From contig JAKCWG010000959.1 in NCBI GenBank assembly GCA_021464415.1, positions 62,001 to 126,000 of the forward strand: a stretch of DNA of 64,000 bases. The letters run 5' to 3'. The stretch's first letter is position 1. Each line of letters begins with the position of its first letter. The notes beneath the pieces were generated by a model. That model ran no database searches. It saw only the letters and a list, made by a program, of their open reading frames with translations, and had not been told where the DNA came from. Positions 11,869-23,674 of the stretch are shown piece by piece. The DNA comes from Lonicera japonica (Eukaryota; Streptophyta; Magnoliopsida; Dipsacales; Caprifoliaceae). Made by a program: the position numbers and the translations under genes.

Positions 11869-14800
11869 GTGTGCTTGAAAGCCAATGGTAGCAAATCCAA
11901 ATGGTTATTGGATAGTGGATGCTTAAAGCACATGACGGGAGACAAAAATAACTTTTTGAGTCTTATTCCCAAGCGAGGATGGAATGTGACTTTTGGAGAC
12001 AACGCCAAGGGCAAAATCATCGGTATAGGTAAGGTTGGTAAGTATTCTACATGTATTGATAATGTTCTATTAGTTGATGGTTTAAAGGATAATTTACTTA
12101 GCATTAGTCAATTGTGTGATAAGGGTTATAAAGTCATTTTCAAATCCAATCGTTGCATTGTTAAGAATGTTAGTGATGATTCCATTTTACTTGTTGCATA
12201 TAGAACTAACAATGTGTACACTCTTGAGCTTGACGATTTATCACAACTAGATATTAAGTGTTTATCCGCTATTAATGATGTTTCTTGGTTATGGTATAGG
12301 AGATTAGGACATGCTAATATGGACTTAATTCATACTTTGTCTAAGAAAGAATTAGTTAAAGGATTGCCTAAAACCAAATTTGTTAAAGATAAAATTTGTG
12401 ATGTATGTCAACTTGGTAAACAACACAAATCTTCATTCAAGTTTAAAAAGGATATTACTACAACTAGACCTCTTGATATGTTGCATCTTGATTTGTTTGG
12501 TCCTAATTCGGTTGCTAGCTTGGGTGAAAAATTGTATGCATTTGTTATTGTTGATGATTATACTAGACTCACTTGGGTGTTCTTTCTCTCCCACAAAAGT
12601 GAAAATCCACATGTTTTTGCAAAATTTTGTAGAAAAGTTCAAAACGAAAAAGGTGTTTCTATTGTGCATGTTAGGAGTGATAGAGGTAGAGAATTCGATA
12701 ATATTGATATTGAAAACTTTTGTGATGAGCATAGTATTGATCATAATTTTTCGGCACCTAGAACTCCTTAACAAAATAGTGTTGTTGAGAGGAAAAATAG
12801 ATTTCTTAAAGAGATGTCTAGGACTATGCTAAATAAACATTCTTTGCCAGAGTATTTGTGGGCAGAAGCCGTTAACACTGCATGCTATGTGATTAATCGT
12901 ACTATCATTTGTAAAAAATTAGATAAGACACCCTATGAATTATGAAATGACAAGAAACCAAATATTGCATATTTTAAGGTTTTTGGTTGCAAGTGTTTTA
13001 TTTTGAATGATTGTGATCACTTGGAAAATTTTGATGCTAAATTCGATGAAGGAATTTTTCTTGGGTATGCCCCTAATAGTAAAGCATATAGAGTTTATAA
13101 TAAGAAAAGTTTGGTAGTCCAAGAGTCTATGCATGTTGTATTTGATGAGTCAAATCATTTCTCACCCATAGTACGTTCCGATGACGATGTTGAAATTATC
13201 CAAAAGGCTTCGGATATTCAAATTAATGATACATCTAAGAAAGAAACTCGAGTGCTCAAGCTCCTCCTAAGGAGTTAGATAACACAATTGAGCAAAATTC
13301 TAATGATTTGTCTAGGAGTTGGAAATTTGTGTCCAACCACCCTATTGATCAAATTCTTGGAGAGCCATCTAGTAGGGTTATGATTAGATCATCCTTAAGA
13401 AATGTATGCAATAACGTGGCATTTGTTTCTCAATATGAGCCCAAAAACATAAATGAAGCCGAACAAGATGAATCTTGGATGATAGCTATGCAAGAAGAGC
13501 TCAATCAATTTGAGAGAAACAAAGTGTGGACATTTGTTCTCAAACCTAATGATCACATCATTATAGGTACTAAATGGGATTTTCATAACAAAAGGATGAA
13601 AGTGGTGTAATTTTTAGAAATAAAGGTAGACTTGTTACCCAAGGATACAATCAAGAGGAGGGCATTGACTATGAGGAAACATATGCACCCATTGCACGTC
13701 TAGAAGCAATTTGCATGCTACTTGCTTATTCATGTTTTAAGAACTTTAAATTATATCAAATGGGTGTAAAAAGTGCTTTCTTGAATGGTTTTATTGAAGA
13801 GGAAATTTATGTGAAACAACCTCCCAATTTTGAAAATCATGTTTATCCGGATTATGTGTTTAAATTATCTAAAGCATTGTATGGCTTAAAGCAAGCACCT
13901 AAAGCATGGTATGATAGACTAAGTTAATTTTTGATTAACAATGATTTTGTTAGAGGTAAAATTAACACTACTTTATTTATTAAAAGTCATGATAATGATA
14001 TGCTACTTGTATAAATCTATGTTGATGACATTATCTTCGGTTCTACTAACAAGAGTCTTTGCAAGGATTTTTTCACATGTATGCAAAAGGAATTCGAAAT
14101 GAGCATGATTGGAGAGATGAATTACTTCCTTGAATTACAAGTGAAGCAATGCAAAAAAGGCATTTTGAAGAAAAGTACATAAAGGAACTCTTGAAGAAGT
14201 TCGACATGGAAGGCGCAAAATCCATGAGCATGCCTATGAGTTCAACTGCTCGACAAAGACGAGATTGGTAAAAGTTTAGACATTAAGAAATATTGAGGTA
14301 TGATCGGTAGCTTATTGTATTTGATGGCCTCTAGGCCGGATATTATGTTTAGTGTATGTCTTTGTGCACGATTTCAAACGGATCCGAAAGAATGACACAT
14401 AGTTGCCGTTAAATGGATATTTTGTTATTTTTTCGGTACTAGTTCCTTGGGTTTGTGGTACCCCAAGAGAGAACACTTTTGACCTAATAAGTTATTCCGA
14501 TGCGAATTTTGCCAGTTGCAAAATCAATAGGAAAAGTACTAGTGGCAGTTGTCATTTTCTAGGACACGCACTAGTATCTTGGTCAAACAAGAAACAAAAT
14601 TGGGTGGCCCTCTCAACGGCTGAAGCCGAATATGTGGCAGCCTAAAGTTGTTGTGCACAAACTTTGTACATTAAATAACAACTAGAAGACTTTGGAATTA
14701 GTCTTAGCCACATTCCCATTAAATGTGATAACACAAGTACTATTAGCTTGACCAAGAATCCCATACAACATTCACGTACAAAGCACATTGAGATAAGATA

Positions 14801-14957
14801 TCATTTTAGTCGTGATCATGTGCAAAAAGGTGATGTTGATATTGAATTCGTTGGCACCGAATCGCAATTTGCGGACATTTTCATAAAACAACTCCCCGAC
14901 GATCGCTTTTGCACTATTCGACGTGAACTTGGTATGACTAGAGCATGTGATATTTAG
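11869..14957 (+). pseudogene. pol: Sire-1 pol (protease, integrase, reverse transcriptase, RNase H), broken
   Basis: Pol processes the polyprotein, copies RNA to DNA and inserts it. The aspartic protease site WLLDSGCLKHMTGD is at about 11900. Integrase follows, with GAG-pre-integrase WYRRLGHANM (12290), HLDLFGP (12485), RSDRGREF (12673) and the glutamate region ending at a TAA (12769-12771). Reverse transcriptase has QMGVKSAFLNG (13758) and IYVDDIIFGS (14012). RNase H has SYSDANFA (14490) and STAEAEYVAA (14616), ending TRACDI. Breaks are a TGA near 12945, frameshifts near 13250 and 13610, stops near 13926 and 14012, and several more around 14160-14400. Domain order (integrase before RT) is Ty1/copia. 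Confidence 0.9.
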
Positions 14958-15028
14958 TTGACCAAAATATTCATATATATTGATCAATTATGCTTGTTTC
15001 TAAAGCTTACAAAACTATGATTTTAATT
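14958..15028 (+). other. Sire-1 spacer left of the Sire-2 insertion
   Basis: This short AT-rich spacer after pol ends in TAATT (15024-15028), the left copy of the Sire-2 target duplication. It continues at 23675. Confidence 0.7.
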
Positions 15029-16478
15029 TGTTGACCTAAGGTCTTAATCTTATTTTGATAATAACAATAAATCAATTATGTGTAATTTAACAAGTTTCTT
15101 GATATAAGTATACAGTTCATTTACTTGGAAAATTCAAGAAAAATATGACAATGATCAATCTATCACTATTCGATCATTGGACAAGACAAGCAAATAAGCA
15201 ATATCAAAATATAAGCAATAATATTGCAATAAAAGATAGCTTGAGTCTAGAATGATTAAACCAATTTGAAACTCAAGACTTTTTGTCCTCACGGTTCGGT
15301 TTCCTAAACCATACGTCCGCGCTCGGTTAGTTTCTCGAGAACTTTTACTATTCAATCTTCTTCGGGTGAAGATCAAACATCAATACAAATGTTGTTATGC
15401 ACACAACACTCACAATGTAGCTATACCCACTACACTTCTCACAAGATATGCTCTCTTGCTTTACAAAGAGACAAACTCTCTTTTGAAATGAAAAATGAAT
15501 TGTTTATGGTGATACACACCAATACAATAACTCTTCAGTGTATTTGAAGATTACGAATGAAGCTCACACTAGAGTTATTAAGATTGATCAAACTATATAG
15601 CTCAAAAATGTAGAATATGATCAATGAAATGAATTGAATACTTGAATAACTTTGTATATATGTAAAATCAGTTTGTAGAATGATTCAAATGTGTTAAAAC
15701 ATGTCTAAGACATCATATATATAGCTTTCAAAACCATATGGCCGTTGGGGATGATTAAGAAAAGTTTTGGGTCAAATGTATACATTTTCAAACTTAGTTT
15801 TGACAAAAAAGTAAAATTTGTTTTGATAATTTCTCCCAATTTGACCGTTGGATCATTCTCAAATTGTAGTCAAAAGTTCTAGGAGATGTTGTCTAACTAC
15901 TGTAAAAATTTCAAAATGATCGGAGTTTGGGAAGGCCTCCATCTTACCGTTAGATCAAAACTGTGCAAAAATTGAGCGAATTTTAAATATAAAATAAAAC
16001 CATTTTTGCAATTTAACAATTTAGTTCCAAATACAATTCTAATAATTTATGAACCTCAAAGATATGTTTCTAAGACACCTATTTTTATTAGAGCTTAAAA
16101 TATGATCATTTAAAATTAATATGAATTTATTTTGAAACTCGATCTTTGTAAAATGATGTTTTTCAAATAAATCCAATTTCAAGCTTGTTTGAATTAATCT
16201 TTAAAATATGCATGAAAACATTTGAGCTATAGGGATTTGATCAATGAAGTAACTTTACATAAATCTTAAGTACTCACTCAATTACTGAATTAACGAGTCA
16301 GATTGTTGGAAGTAATCCACAATTGGGCTCCTCTTCGTGGTGAATCCGGAGGGTATATCCAGTGTACAAGTTATCGAATGCCATGGCGCTCTAATGGGCC
16401 TTGTGTATAAGGAAATAAAGTTGCGCCTTCGCTAACAACTATAGCTTTTGGCGCAACGGTAAGCGCTTGATCCTCACA
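15029..16478 (+). repeat. 5' LTR of Sire-2, with an internal inversion
   Basis: Three blocks are seen against the 3' LTR (21935-23669). Bases 15029-15186 match its first ~157 bp directly. Bases ~15187-16299 match 22217-~23302 in reverse complement. Bases 16301-16478 match 23491-23669 directly. About 125 bp and 188 bp present in the 3' LTR at the two breakpoints are missing. The left junction sits on ACAAGA, shared by both joined sequences. The LTR ends CCTCACA just before the PBS. Confidence 0.85.
16301..16478 (+). repeat. SINE-like tail of the Sire-2 5' LTR
   Basis: This stretch matches 23491-23669 and ends with an A-box-like TTTTGGCGCAACGGTAAGCG followed by CTTGATCCTCACA, abutting the PBS. 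The B-box-bearing part seen in the 3' LTR was lost with the inversion. Confidence 0.7.
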
Positions 16479-16480
16479 AT

Positions 16481-16492
16481 TGGTATCAGAGG
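16481..16492 (+). other. primer-binding site of Sire-2 (initiator tRNA-Met type)
   Basis: TGGTATCAGAGG follows the LTR after two bases (AT). The first ten bases match the complement of the initiator tRNA-Met 3' end. The preceding ATTGGTATCAGA 12-mer also occurs inside the 3' LTR at 23437-23448. Confidence 0.85.
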
Positions 16493-16534
16493 TTGTATTC
16501 TTATTTTGATTTAACAATCTTAGAGTTTACGATC

Positions 16535-18277
16535 ATGTTTACATATCAAGGAACCGATTTTTTCGAAGGTCTCTCCACCCATAGACCACCTCTATTTGAT
16601 GGTGAAAATTACAGCTATTGGAAAAGTAGAATGAGTATATTTTTACAATCTAGTGATTTTGAACAATTGAGAGTTGTACTTGAAGGACCTTATGAAATTA
16701 ACAAAAGAGATGATAGTGAAAAAATTGTTCCTAAGAAAATGTCCGAGTATGATGAAAATGATATTAAAAAAATTTAATATAACGCTAAAGCCTTAAATGC
16801 TTTAAATTGTGCATTAAGCATGGATGAATATAACAAAATTTCTAGTTGCAAAACGGCCAAAGAAATTTGGGATAAACTTGAGGTTACCTACGAAATAACC
16901 ACTCAAGTTAAAGACGATAACATAAATATGCTTGTTTATGATTATGAATTATTTAAAATGGAGCCTAATGAATCTCTTGCTTCCATGTATAGTAGATTTT
17001 CTATTATTACTAATGATTTGGATCTTCTTGGAAAAGTTAATTCTAATAAAGATAAGATAAGAAAAATTCTTAGGATTCTTCCAAAGAAGTGGCGTCTAAA
17101 AGTGACGGCGATTCAAGAAGCAAAGAATCTCAAAACACTCAGCATGGACGAGCTTTTGGGATCTCTAAAAACTCATGAGAAGGAACTTCAAAGAGAAGAA
17201 GAAGCATATACAAAATCAAAGAAAACTTTAGCTCTCAAAACTATCAAATATGAAGATAATGATGTATCAATGGATGGTGATGAAGGCCTGGCTCTTTTAT
17301 CTAGAAAATTTATGAAATTTTTAGCTAAGAAGAAAAATTCTCAAGGAAAGGATAACAAATATCCATCATCCTCTATAAGAAACAACGATCGATCAAATCA
17401 ACAAAGATGAGAAAATGAAGAAATCAAAAAGTGCTATAATTACCATGAACCCGGTCATGTCAAGCCAAATTGTCTAGTTAGAAAGAAGGAGAAAATGGAT
17501 AAACTAGATAAAGTATTGAAACAAGTTAAGCATGCACTAAAAGGAATATGGAGCGATTCCGAAGAAGGAGAATCGGATGCCCATTCTAGTGATGAAGAAA
17601 AGGCTAACCTTTGTCTTATGGCAAATGAAGATGAGATAAACTCTAACTATAGCTCATTTAGTGATAATTTTGATAATAATGAAAGTGTGCATAATGACTA
17701 TGATGAACTATATACCATGTTTGAAGAATTACATATTAAATTTAAAATTCTCTCAAAAAGATATGCAAGTCTCAAGAAAGAAAATTCCATTACTTCTACC
17801 AAATGTGAAACTTTAGAAAAGGAAAACATTTATTTTAAAAAGGAAATCAATTACTTGAAAAAGGGAAAAGAAAAGGAGACTTCAAACTTACTTGCACTAG
17901 AAAATGAGGATTTGAAAGAAAAAGTAAAGGATTTAACTAATAGTCTAACCAAGTTCACAAATGGAAAAGATAACTTGGATAAACTATTGGTAGTACAAAG
18001 GTGTGTCTTTGATAAAGCCGGTTTGGGTTACAATCAAATCTATAACCAAAAGGATTACAAATTTTTTTTCAAAACATACACACCACATAATCCCACTAAC
18101 CTTTGTTCATTTTGTGGAAGAAATACTCATAGTGCACATTCTTGTTATTACAAAGAAAAGAATTTTTCTAAGAACAAACTTGCTTGGATTCCTAAAGGAA
18201 CCACTATGTACACTAACCCCAAAGGATCCAACTTATTTTGGGTACCAAAAGAGAAGTTACTTAAAATTTTGGTGTAG
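16535..18277 (+). pseudogene. gag: Sire-2 gag, near full length with two internal stops
   Basis: This is the capsid protein of the element. It starts MFTYQGTD and has RPPLFDGENYSYWKSRM, then the UBN2-type gag core (about 16790-17200; EIWDKLEVTYE, LRILPKKW, SMDELLGSLKTHE), a knuckle CYNYHEPGHVKPNC (17431-17472, one knuckle Cys replaced by Tyr), an acidic tail and a coiled-coil-like stretch. Stops at 16775-16777 and 17408-17410 break it, with no frameshift. It ends at a TAG (18275-18277) followed in frame by protease, as in Sire-1. It retains the ~0.5 kb core that Sire-1 lacks. Confidence 0.88.
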
Positions 18278-21200
18278 GTTTGCATGAGAGAAAAAGCTAG
18301 CAAAACAAAGTGGTTCTTGGATAGTGGATGCTCAAAACACATGACGGGAGAAAAGAGAAATTTCTTGAGTCTCACTCCTAAACAAGGAAGCAACGTCACA
18401 TTTGGAGACAACGCCAAAGGTAAAATCATTGGTATAGGTAAAGTTGGTAATAAATCTTCTTATATTGATAATGTTTTACTTGTTGACAATTTAAAACATA
18501 ACTTGCTTAGTATTAGTCAATTGTGTGATAAAGGTTATGAAGTTATTTTTAAATCCGAATGTTGCATTGTTAAAAATATTAGTGATAATTCTATCTTGTT
18601 TGCTGCCTATAGATCTAATAACGTATATACTCTTGAATTTGATGATTTGTCTCAACAAGATATTAAATGTTTATTTGTGTTAAATGATGCTTCTTGGTTA
18701 TGGCATAGAATATTAGGTCATGCTAATATGGATTTAATTAATAAATTATCTAAAAAGGAATTAGTTAAATGATTGCCTAAAACTAAATTTGTTAAAGATA
18801 AAATATGTGATGCATGTCAACTTGGTAAACAACACAAATCTTCCTTTAAATCTAAGAAATATATTACTACGACTAGACCACTTGATATGTTACATTTAAA
18901 TTTATTTGGACCTAATTCGGTTGCTAGTTTAGGTGCTAAATTGTATGTCTTTGTGATTGTTGATGATTTTTCTAGATTTACTTGGGTATTCTTTCTTGCA
19001 CATAAAAGTGAAACACCTCATGTATTTGCTAAATTCTGTAAAAAAGTTCAAAATGAAAAGGGTGCTTCTATTATACATGTTAGAAGTGATAGAGGTAGAG
19101 AATTTGATAATATTGATATTGAGAATTTTTGTGATGAGCATGGTATTAATCATAACTTTTCGGCACCTAGAACTCCTCAACAGAATGGTGTTGTTGAAAA
19201 GAAAAATAGATCTCTTCAAGAAATGTTTAGAACCACGTTACATGAACATTATTTACCGGAATATTTCTGGGCGAAAGCCGTTAATACCGCATGCTATGTA
19301 ACTAATCGTGTTATTATTCGTAAAAAGTTAGATAAGACACTTTACGAATTATGGAATGACAAGAAACCTAATATTGCATATTTTAAGGTTTTTGGTTGTA
19401 AATGTTTCATTTTAAATGATCGTGATCATTTAGGAAAATTTGATGCTAAATCCGACGAAAGAATATTTCTTGGATATGCTACTAATAGTAAAGCTTATCG
19501 TGTTTATAATAAGAAAAGTTTAGTTGTTCAAGAATCTATGCATGTTGTTTTTGATGAATCTAATCCTTTTGCACCCATAGTGCATTCCGATGATGATGTT
19601 GAAATTATCCAAAAAGTTTCGGATATTCAAATTAATGATACATCTAAGGAAGAACCATCCAGTGCGCAAACTTCTTCTAAGGATATAGAAAGTAAGGCCG
19701 AGCAAAACTCGAATGATTTACCTAAGAGTTAAAAATTTGTGTCCAACCACCCTATTGATCAAATTATTGGAGAGCCATCTAGTAAGGTCATGACTAGATC
19801 ATCCTTAAGAAATGTCTGCAACAATGTAGTATTTGTTTCTCAATATGAGCCTAAAAACATAAATGAAGCTGAACAAGATGAATCTTGGATGATGGCTGTG
19901 CAAGAAGAGCTCAATCAATTTGAGAGAAATAAAGTGTGGACACTTGTTCCCAAACCAAATGATCATACTATTATAGGCACTAAATGGGTATTTCGGAATA
20001 AAAAGGATGAAAGTTGTGTAATTGTTAGAAATAAAGCTAGGCTCGTTACCCAATGATACAATCAAGAGGAGGGCATTGATTATGAAGAAACATATGCACT
20101 CGTTGCACGTTTAGAAGCTATTCGCATGTTACTTGCTTACTCTTGCTTTAGAAATTTTAAACTATATAAAATGGATGTAAAAAGTGCTTTCTTGAATGGA
20201 TTTATTGAAGAGGAAGTTTTCGTGAAATAACCTCCCAAATTTGAAAATCATACGCATCCAGATTACGTGTTTAAATTGTCTAAAGCATTATATGGCTTGG
20301 AACAAGCACCTAGAGCATGGTATGATAGATTAAGTTTATTAGAGGCAAAGTAGACACCACTTTATTCATTAAGAATCATGCCAATGATATGCTACTTGCG
20401 CAAATTTATGTTGATGATATTATTTTCGGTTCTACTAATGACAATATTTGAAAAGAATTTTCTACTTATATGCAAAAGAAATTTGAAATGAGCATGATGG
20501 GAGAGCTGAATTATTTTCTCGGATTGCAAGTAAAGCAATGCAAATATGAAATTTTCGTTAATCAAGAGAAGTACGTCAAAGAACTATTAAAGAAGTTTGA
20601 CACGGAAGGCGCTAAATCAATGAGTACGCCTATGAGTTCAACGTTGAAACTTGACAAAAACGAAAGTGATAAGAGTGTCGACATCAAGAAGTATCGAGGT
20701 ATGATCGGTAGCTTACTTTATTTGACAGCTTCTAGGCCGGACATCATGTTTAGTATTTGTCTATGCGCACGATTCCAAGCGGATCCAAAAGAATCCCACT
20801 TACACGCCGTAAAACGTATATTCCGTTATCTTTTCGGCACTAGTTCTTTGGGTTTGTGGTATCCAAGAGAAAACATATTTGACTTAATAAGTTATTCCGA
20901 TACGAATTTTGCAGATTGCAAAATCGATAGGAAAAGCACTAGTGGCACATGTCATTTTCTAGGACTCGCACTAGTATCTTGGTCAAGTAAGAAACAAGAT
21001 TCAGTGGCCCTTTTAACGGCCGAAGCCGAATACGTCGCGGCCGAAAGTTGTTGTGCACAAATTTTATATATTAAACAACAACTAGAAGACTTTGGAATTA
21101 GTCTTAGCCACATTCCTATTAAATGTGATAACACAAGTGCTATTAGCTTGACCAAGAACCCCATACAACATTCACGTACTAAGCACATTGAGATAAGACA

Positions 21201-21357
21201 TCATTTTATTCGTGATCATGTGCAAAAAGGTGATGTTGGTATTGAATTCGTTAGCACCGAATCGGAATTTGAGGATATTTTCACTAAACCACTCTCGGAC
21301 GATCGTTTTTGTACTATCCGTCGTGAACTTGGTATGACTAGAGCTTGTGACATCTAG
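18278..21357 (+). pseudogene. pol: Sire-2 pol, broken by stops and one deletion
   Basis: The protease site WFLDSGCSKHMTGE is near 18311. The pre-integrase motif WLWHRILGHANM lies near 18700. Integrase carries RSDRGREF (19084) and TPQQNGVVEKKNR (19172). Reverse transcriptase has KMDVKSAFLNG (20170), [14 protein letters not shown] and IYVDDIIFGS (20405). RNase H has SYSDTNFADCKIDRKSTSGT (20893), AEAEYVAAE and the C-terminal TRACDI. Stops lie at 18770-18772, 19730-19732, 20054-20056 and near 20228. A ~22-base deletion against Sire-1 near 20335 shifts the frame, so RNase H is read from a different frame. RT catalytic Asp residues remain. Confidence 0.9.
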
Positions 21358-21934
21358 TTTGATTAAAAAAAAAAGTTCATTAATTATGTTTGACTTGGAT
21401 TAGTATTGGAAGTCTTCATTTCGCATGTTATTGTAAACTAACAATGATTTTGCAGTTGACAAACAATTATCTGTCATTAAAAAAAGAATTCTCAAAGATG
21501 GAAAGCTGTCTTCTTAAAGCAAAAAGTCAAAATATACAGCGCCCTCGCATGGCCTAGATCCCTTTTTTGATGTTGCCATAGGGGGAGAAAATGTGTGTAT
21601 GGTGTTGGTGTTGTGGCAAGATTTTAAATACTTTTGAAAGGTTTATTTATAATATATATATATATATATTAGTTTTGGATTTAAAACTATCTCAAATATT
21701 TTTTGGTTTTAAAACTATCTCAAATATTTATAATATTTTTTAATTGTCATCTTTGCATAAACTGAGAGGGATCATATTATTTATTTACATCCATATGCTA
21801 ATTTATAATATTTTTTAATTGTCATCTTTGCATAAATTGAGGGGGAGCATATTATTTATTTACATTCATATGCTATTTATGCTTGGTATTGTAAACACAC
21901 ATTAATTTATTGTCATCATCAAAAAAGGGGAGAT
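21358..21934 (+). other. Sire-2 3' untranslated region with repeated polypurine tracts
   Basis: There is no coding sequence. An ~80-bp phrase (TAATATTTTTTAATTGTCAT...) is duplicated in tandem (about 21728-21885). GGGGGAG-type tracts lie near 21571, 21840 and, against the LTR, 21921-21934 (AAAAAAGGGGAGATT). Several polypurine tracts upstream of the 3' LTR are a recognised Sirevirus trait. A (TA)n run lies at 21652-21670. Confidence 0.7.
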
Positions 21935-23669
21935 TGTTGACCTAAGGTCTTAATCTTATTTTGATAATAACAATAAATCAATTATGTGTAATTTAACATG
22001 TTTCTTGATATAAGTATACAATTCATTTACTTGGAAAATTCAAGAAAAATATGACAAGGATCAATCTATCACTATTCGATCATTGGACAAGATAAGGAAG
22101 ATCAAATCTCTCAATGCAAATCATGAAGTACAAAGGATCAAAAGACTATATGTAAAGCTTCAAGGAAAAAGCTTCAAATGAAGATCAATCCGAAGAAACA
22201 AATCAAAGAATTCGAAGACTCGTTAATTCAGTAATTGAGTGAGTGCTTAAGATTTATGTAAAGTTACTTTATTGATCAAATCCCTATAGCTCAAATGTTT
22301 TCATGCATATTTTAAAGATTAATTCAAACAAGCTTGAAATTGAATTTATTTAAAAAACATCACTTTACAAAGACCGAGTTTCAAAATAAATTCATATTAA
22401 TTTTAAATGATCATATTTTAAGCTCTAATAAAAATAGGTATCTTAGTAACATATTTTTGAGGTTCACAAATTATTAGAATTGTATTTGGAACTAAATTGT
22501 TAAATTGCAAAAATATTTTTATTTCACATTTAAAATTCGCTCAATTTTTGCACAGTTTTGATCTAACGGTAAGATCTCCGCCTTCCCGAACTCTGATCAT
22601 TTTGAAATTTTTATAGTAGTTAGACAACATCTCCTAGAAATTTTGACTAAAATTTGAGCATGATCCAACGGTCAAATTGGGAGAAATTATCAAAATAAAT
22701 TTGAATTGTTTGTTAAAACTAGCTGTTGGAAAGTTTGAAAATATATACATTTGACCCAAAACATTTCTTAATCATCCCTAACGGCCATATGGTTTTGCAA
22801 GCTATATATATGATGTCTTAGACATGTTTTAACACACTTGAATCATCCTACAAACTCATTTTACATATATACAAAGTTATTCAAGTATTCAATTCATTTC
22901 ATTGATCATATTTTTCATTTTTGAGCTATATACTTTGATCAATCTTGATAACTCTAGTGTGAGCTTCATTTGTAATCTTCAAATACACTTGAGAGTTATT
23001 GTATTGAAGTTTGTCTCTTTGTAAAGCAAGAGAGCATATCTTGTGAGAAGTGTAGTGGGTATAACTATATTGTGAGTGTTGTGTGCATAACAACATTTGT
23101 ATTCAGGTTTGATCTTCACCCGAAGAAGATTGAATAGTAAAAGTTCTCGGGGAACTAACCGAGCGCGGACGTATGGTTTAGGAAACCGAACCGTGAGGAT
23201 AAAAAGTCTCGAGCTTCAAATTTGTTTAATCTTTCTAGACTCAATCTCTCTTTTATTGCAATATTATTACTTGTATTTTGATATTTCTTATTTGCTTGTC
23301 TTGTGAAATTTATTATTTCCTTGATATTGTTGCTTAGCTAAATTGCTTTACTTAAATATTTTAAAAACATTTTAATTTTGCATTAAGTTTTTAAAATCCT
23401 ATTCACCCCCCCTTTAGGGTTGTTTTTCGACCAACAATTGGTATCAGAAAAGGTCACGGGTTCGATACCTGGGGCGCACCATTGTGGGGTGATTGTTCGA
23501 GGTAAATCCTCAATTGCGCTCCTCTTCGTGGGGAATCCGGAGGGTATATCCAGTGTGCAGGTTATCGAATGCCATGGCGCTCTAATGGGCCTTGCGTATA
23601 AGGAAATAAAGTTTCGCCTTCGCTAACAGCTATAGCTTTTGGCGCAACTGTAAGCGCTTGATCCTCACA
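21935..23669 (+). repeat. 3' LTR of Sire-2, carrying a SINE-like extension
   Basis: The first ~1.5 kb (21935-23436) is an ordinary Sirevirus LTR ending GACCAACA, comparable to the Sire-1 end GACCTACA. It is followed by ATTGGTATCAGA, the start of a PBS, and then 221 bp of tRNA-derived sequence ending CCTCACA. The TAATT target duplication begins only at 23670, so the real LTR end is 23669. At 1735 bp it is longer than the 5' LTR because that copy lost sequence around its inversion. Confidence 0.85.
23449..23669 (+). repeat. tRNA-derived SINE-like sequence in permuted order
   Basis: A B-box-like GGGTTCGATACC (23458-23469, within GGTCACGGGTTCGATACCTG) comes first. A ~170-bp body with CTCCTCTTCG and CCATGGCGCTCTAATGGGCC follows, then an A-box-like TTGGCGCAACTGTAAGCGC near the end. 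In tRNA genes and SINEs the A box precedes the B box, so the order is circularly permuted. No poly-A or other SINE tail is visible. A functional tRNA is excluded by this order. Confidence 0.6.
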
Positions 23670-23674
23670 TAATT

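Larger units (their letters stand above)
15029..23669 (+). mobile_element. Sire-2: Sirevirus-type Ty1/copia element with chimeric LTRs
   Basis: The element starts TGTTGACC, ends CCTCACA and is flanked on both sides by TAATT (15024-15028 and 23670-23674). The perfect duplication fixes the ends and shows that the SINE-like tails belong to the LTRs. Inside are a PBS, gag, pol and a short 3' region with several GGGGGAG tracts, but no env-like ORF. Gag to the middle of RT is one frame interrupted only by stop codons, so this copy is less shuffled than Sire-1. It inserted into Sire-1 after the pol gene. Confidence 0.9.

Noticed and set aside
21935..23436. 23436 (GACCAACA) as the true right end of the Sire-2 3' LTR
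   Set aside because: The TAATT target duplication and the shared tail in the 5' LTR show that the current end is 23669. 23436 is the end of an ancestral LTR.
23440..23475. A tRNA gene near the B-box-like motif
   Set aside because: The A-box-like motif lies downstream of the B box and no cloverleaf can form in that order.
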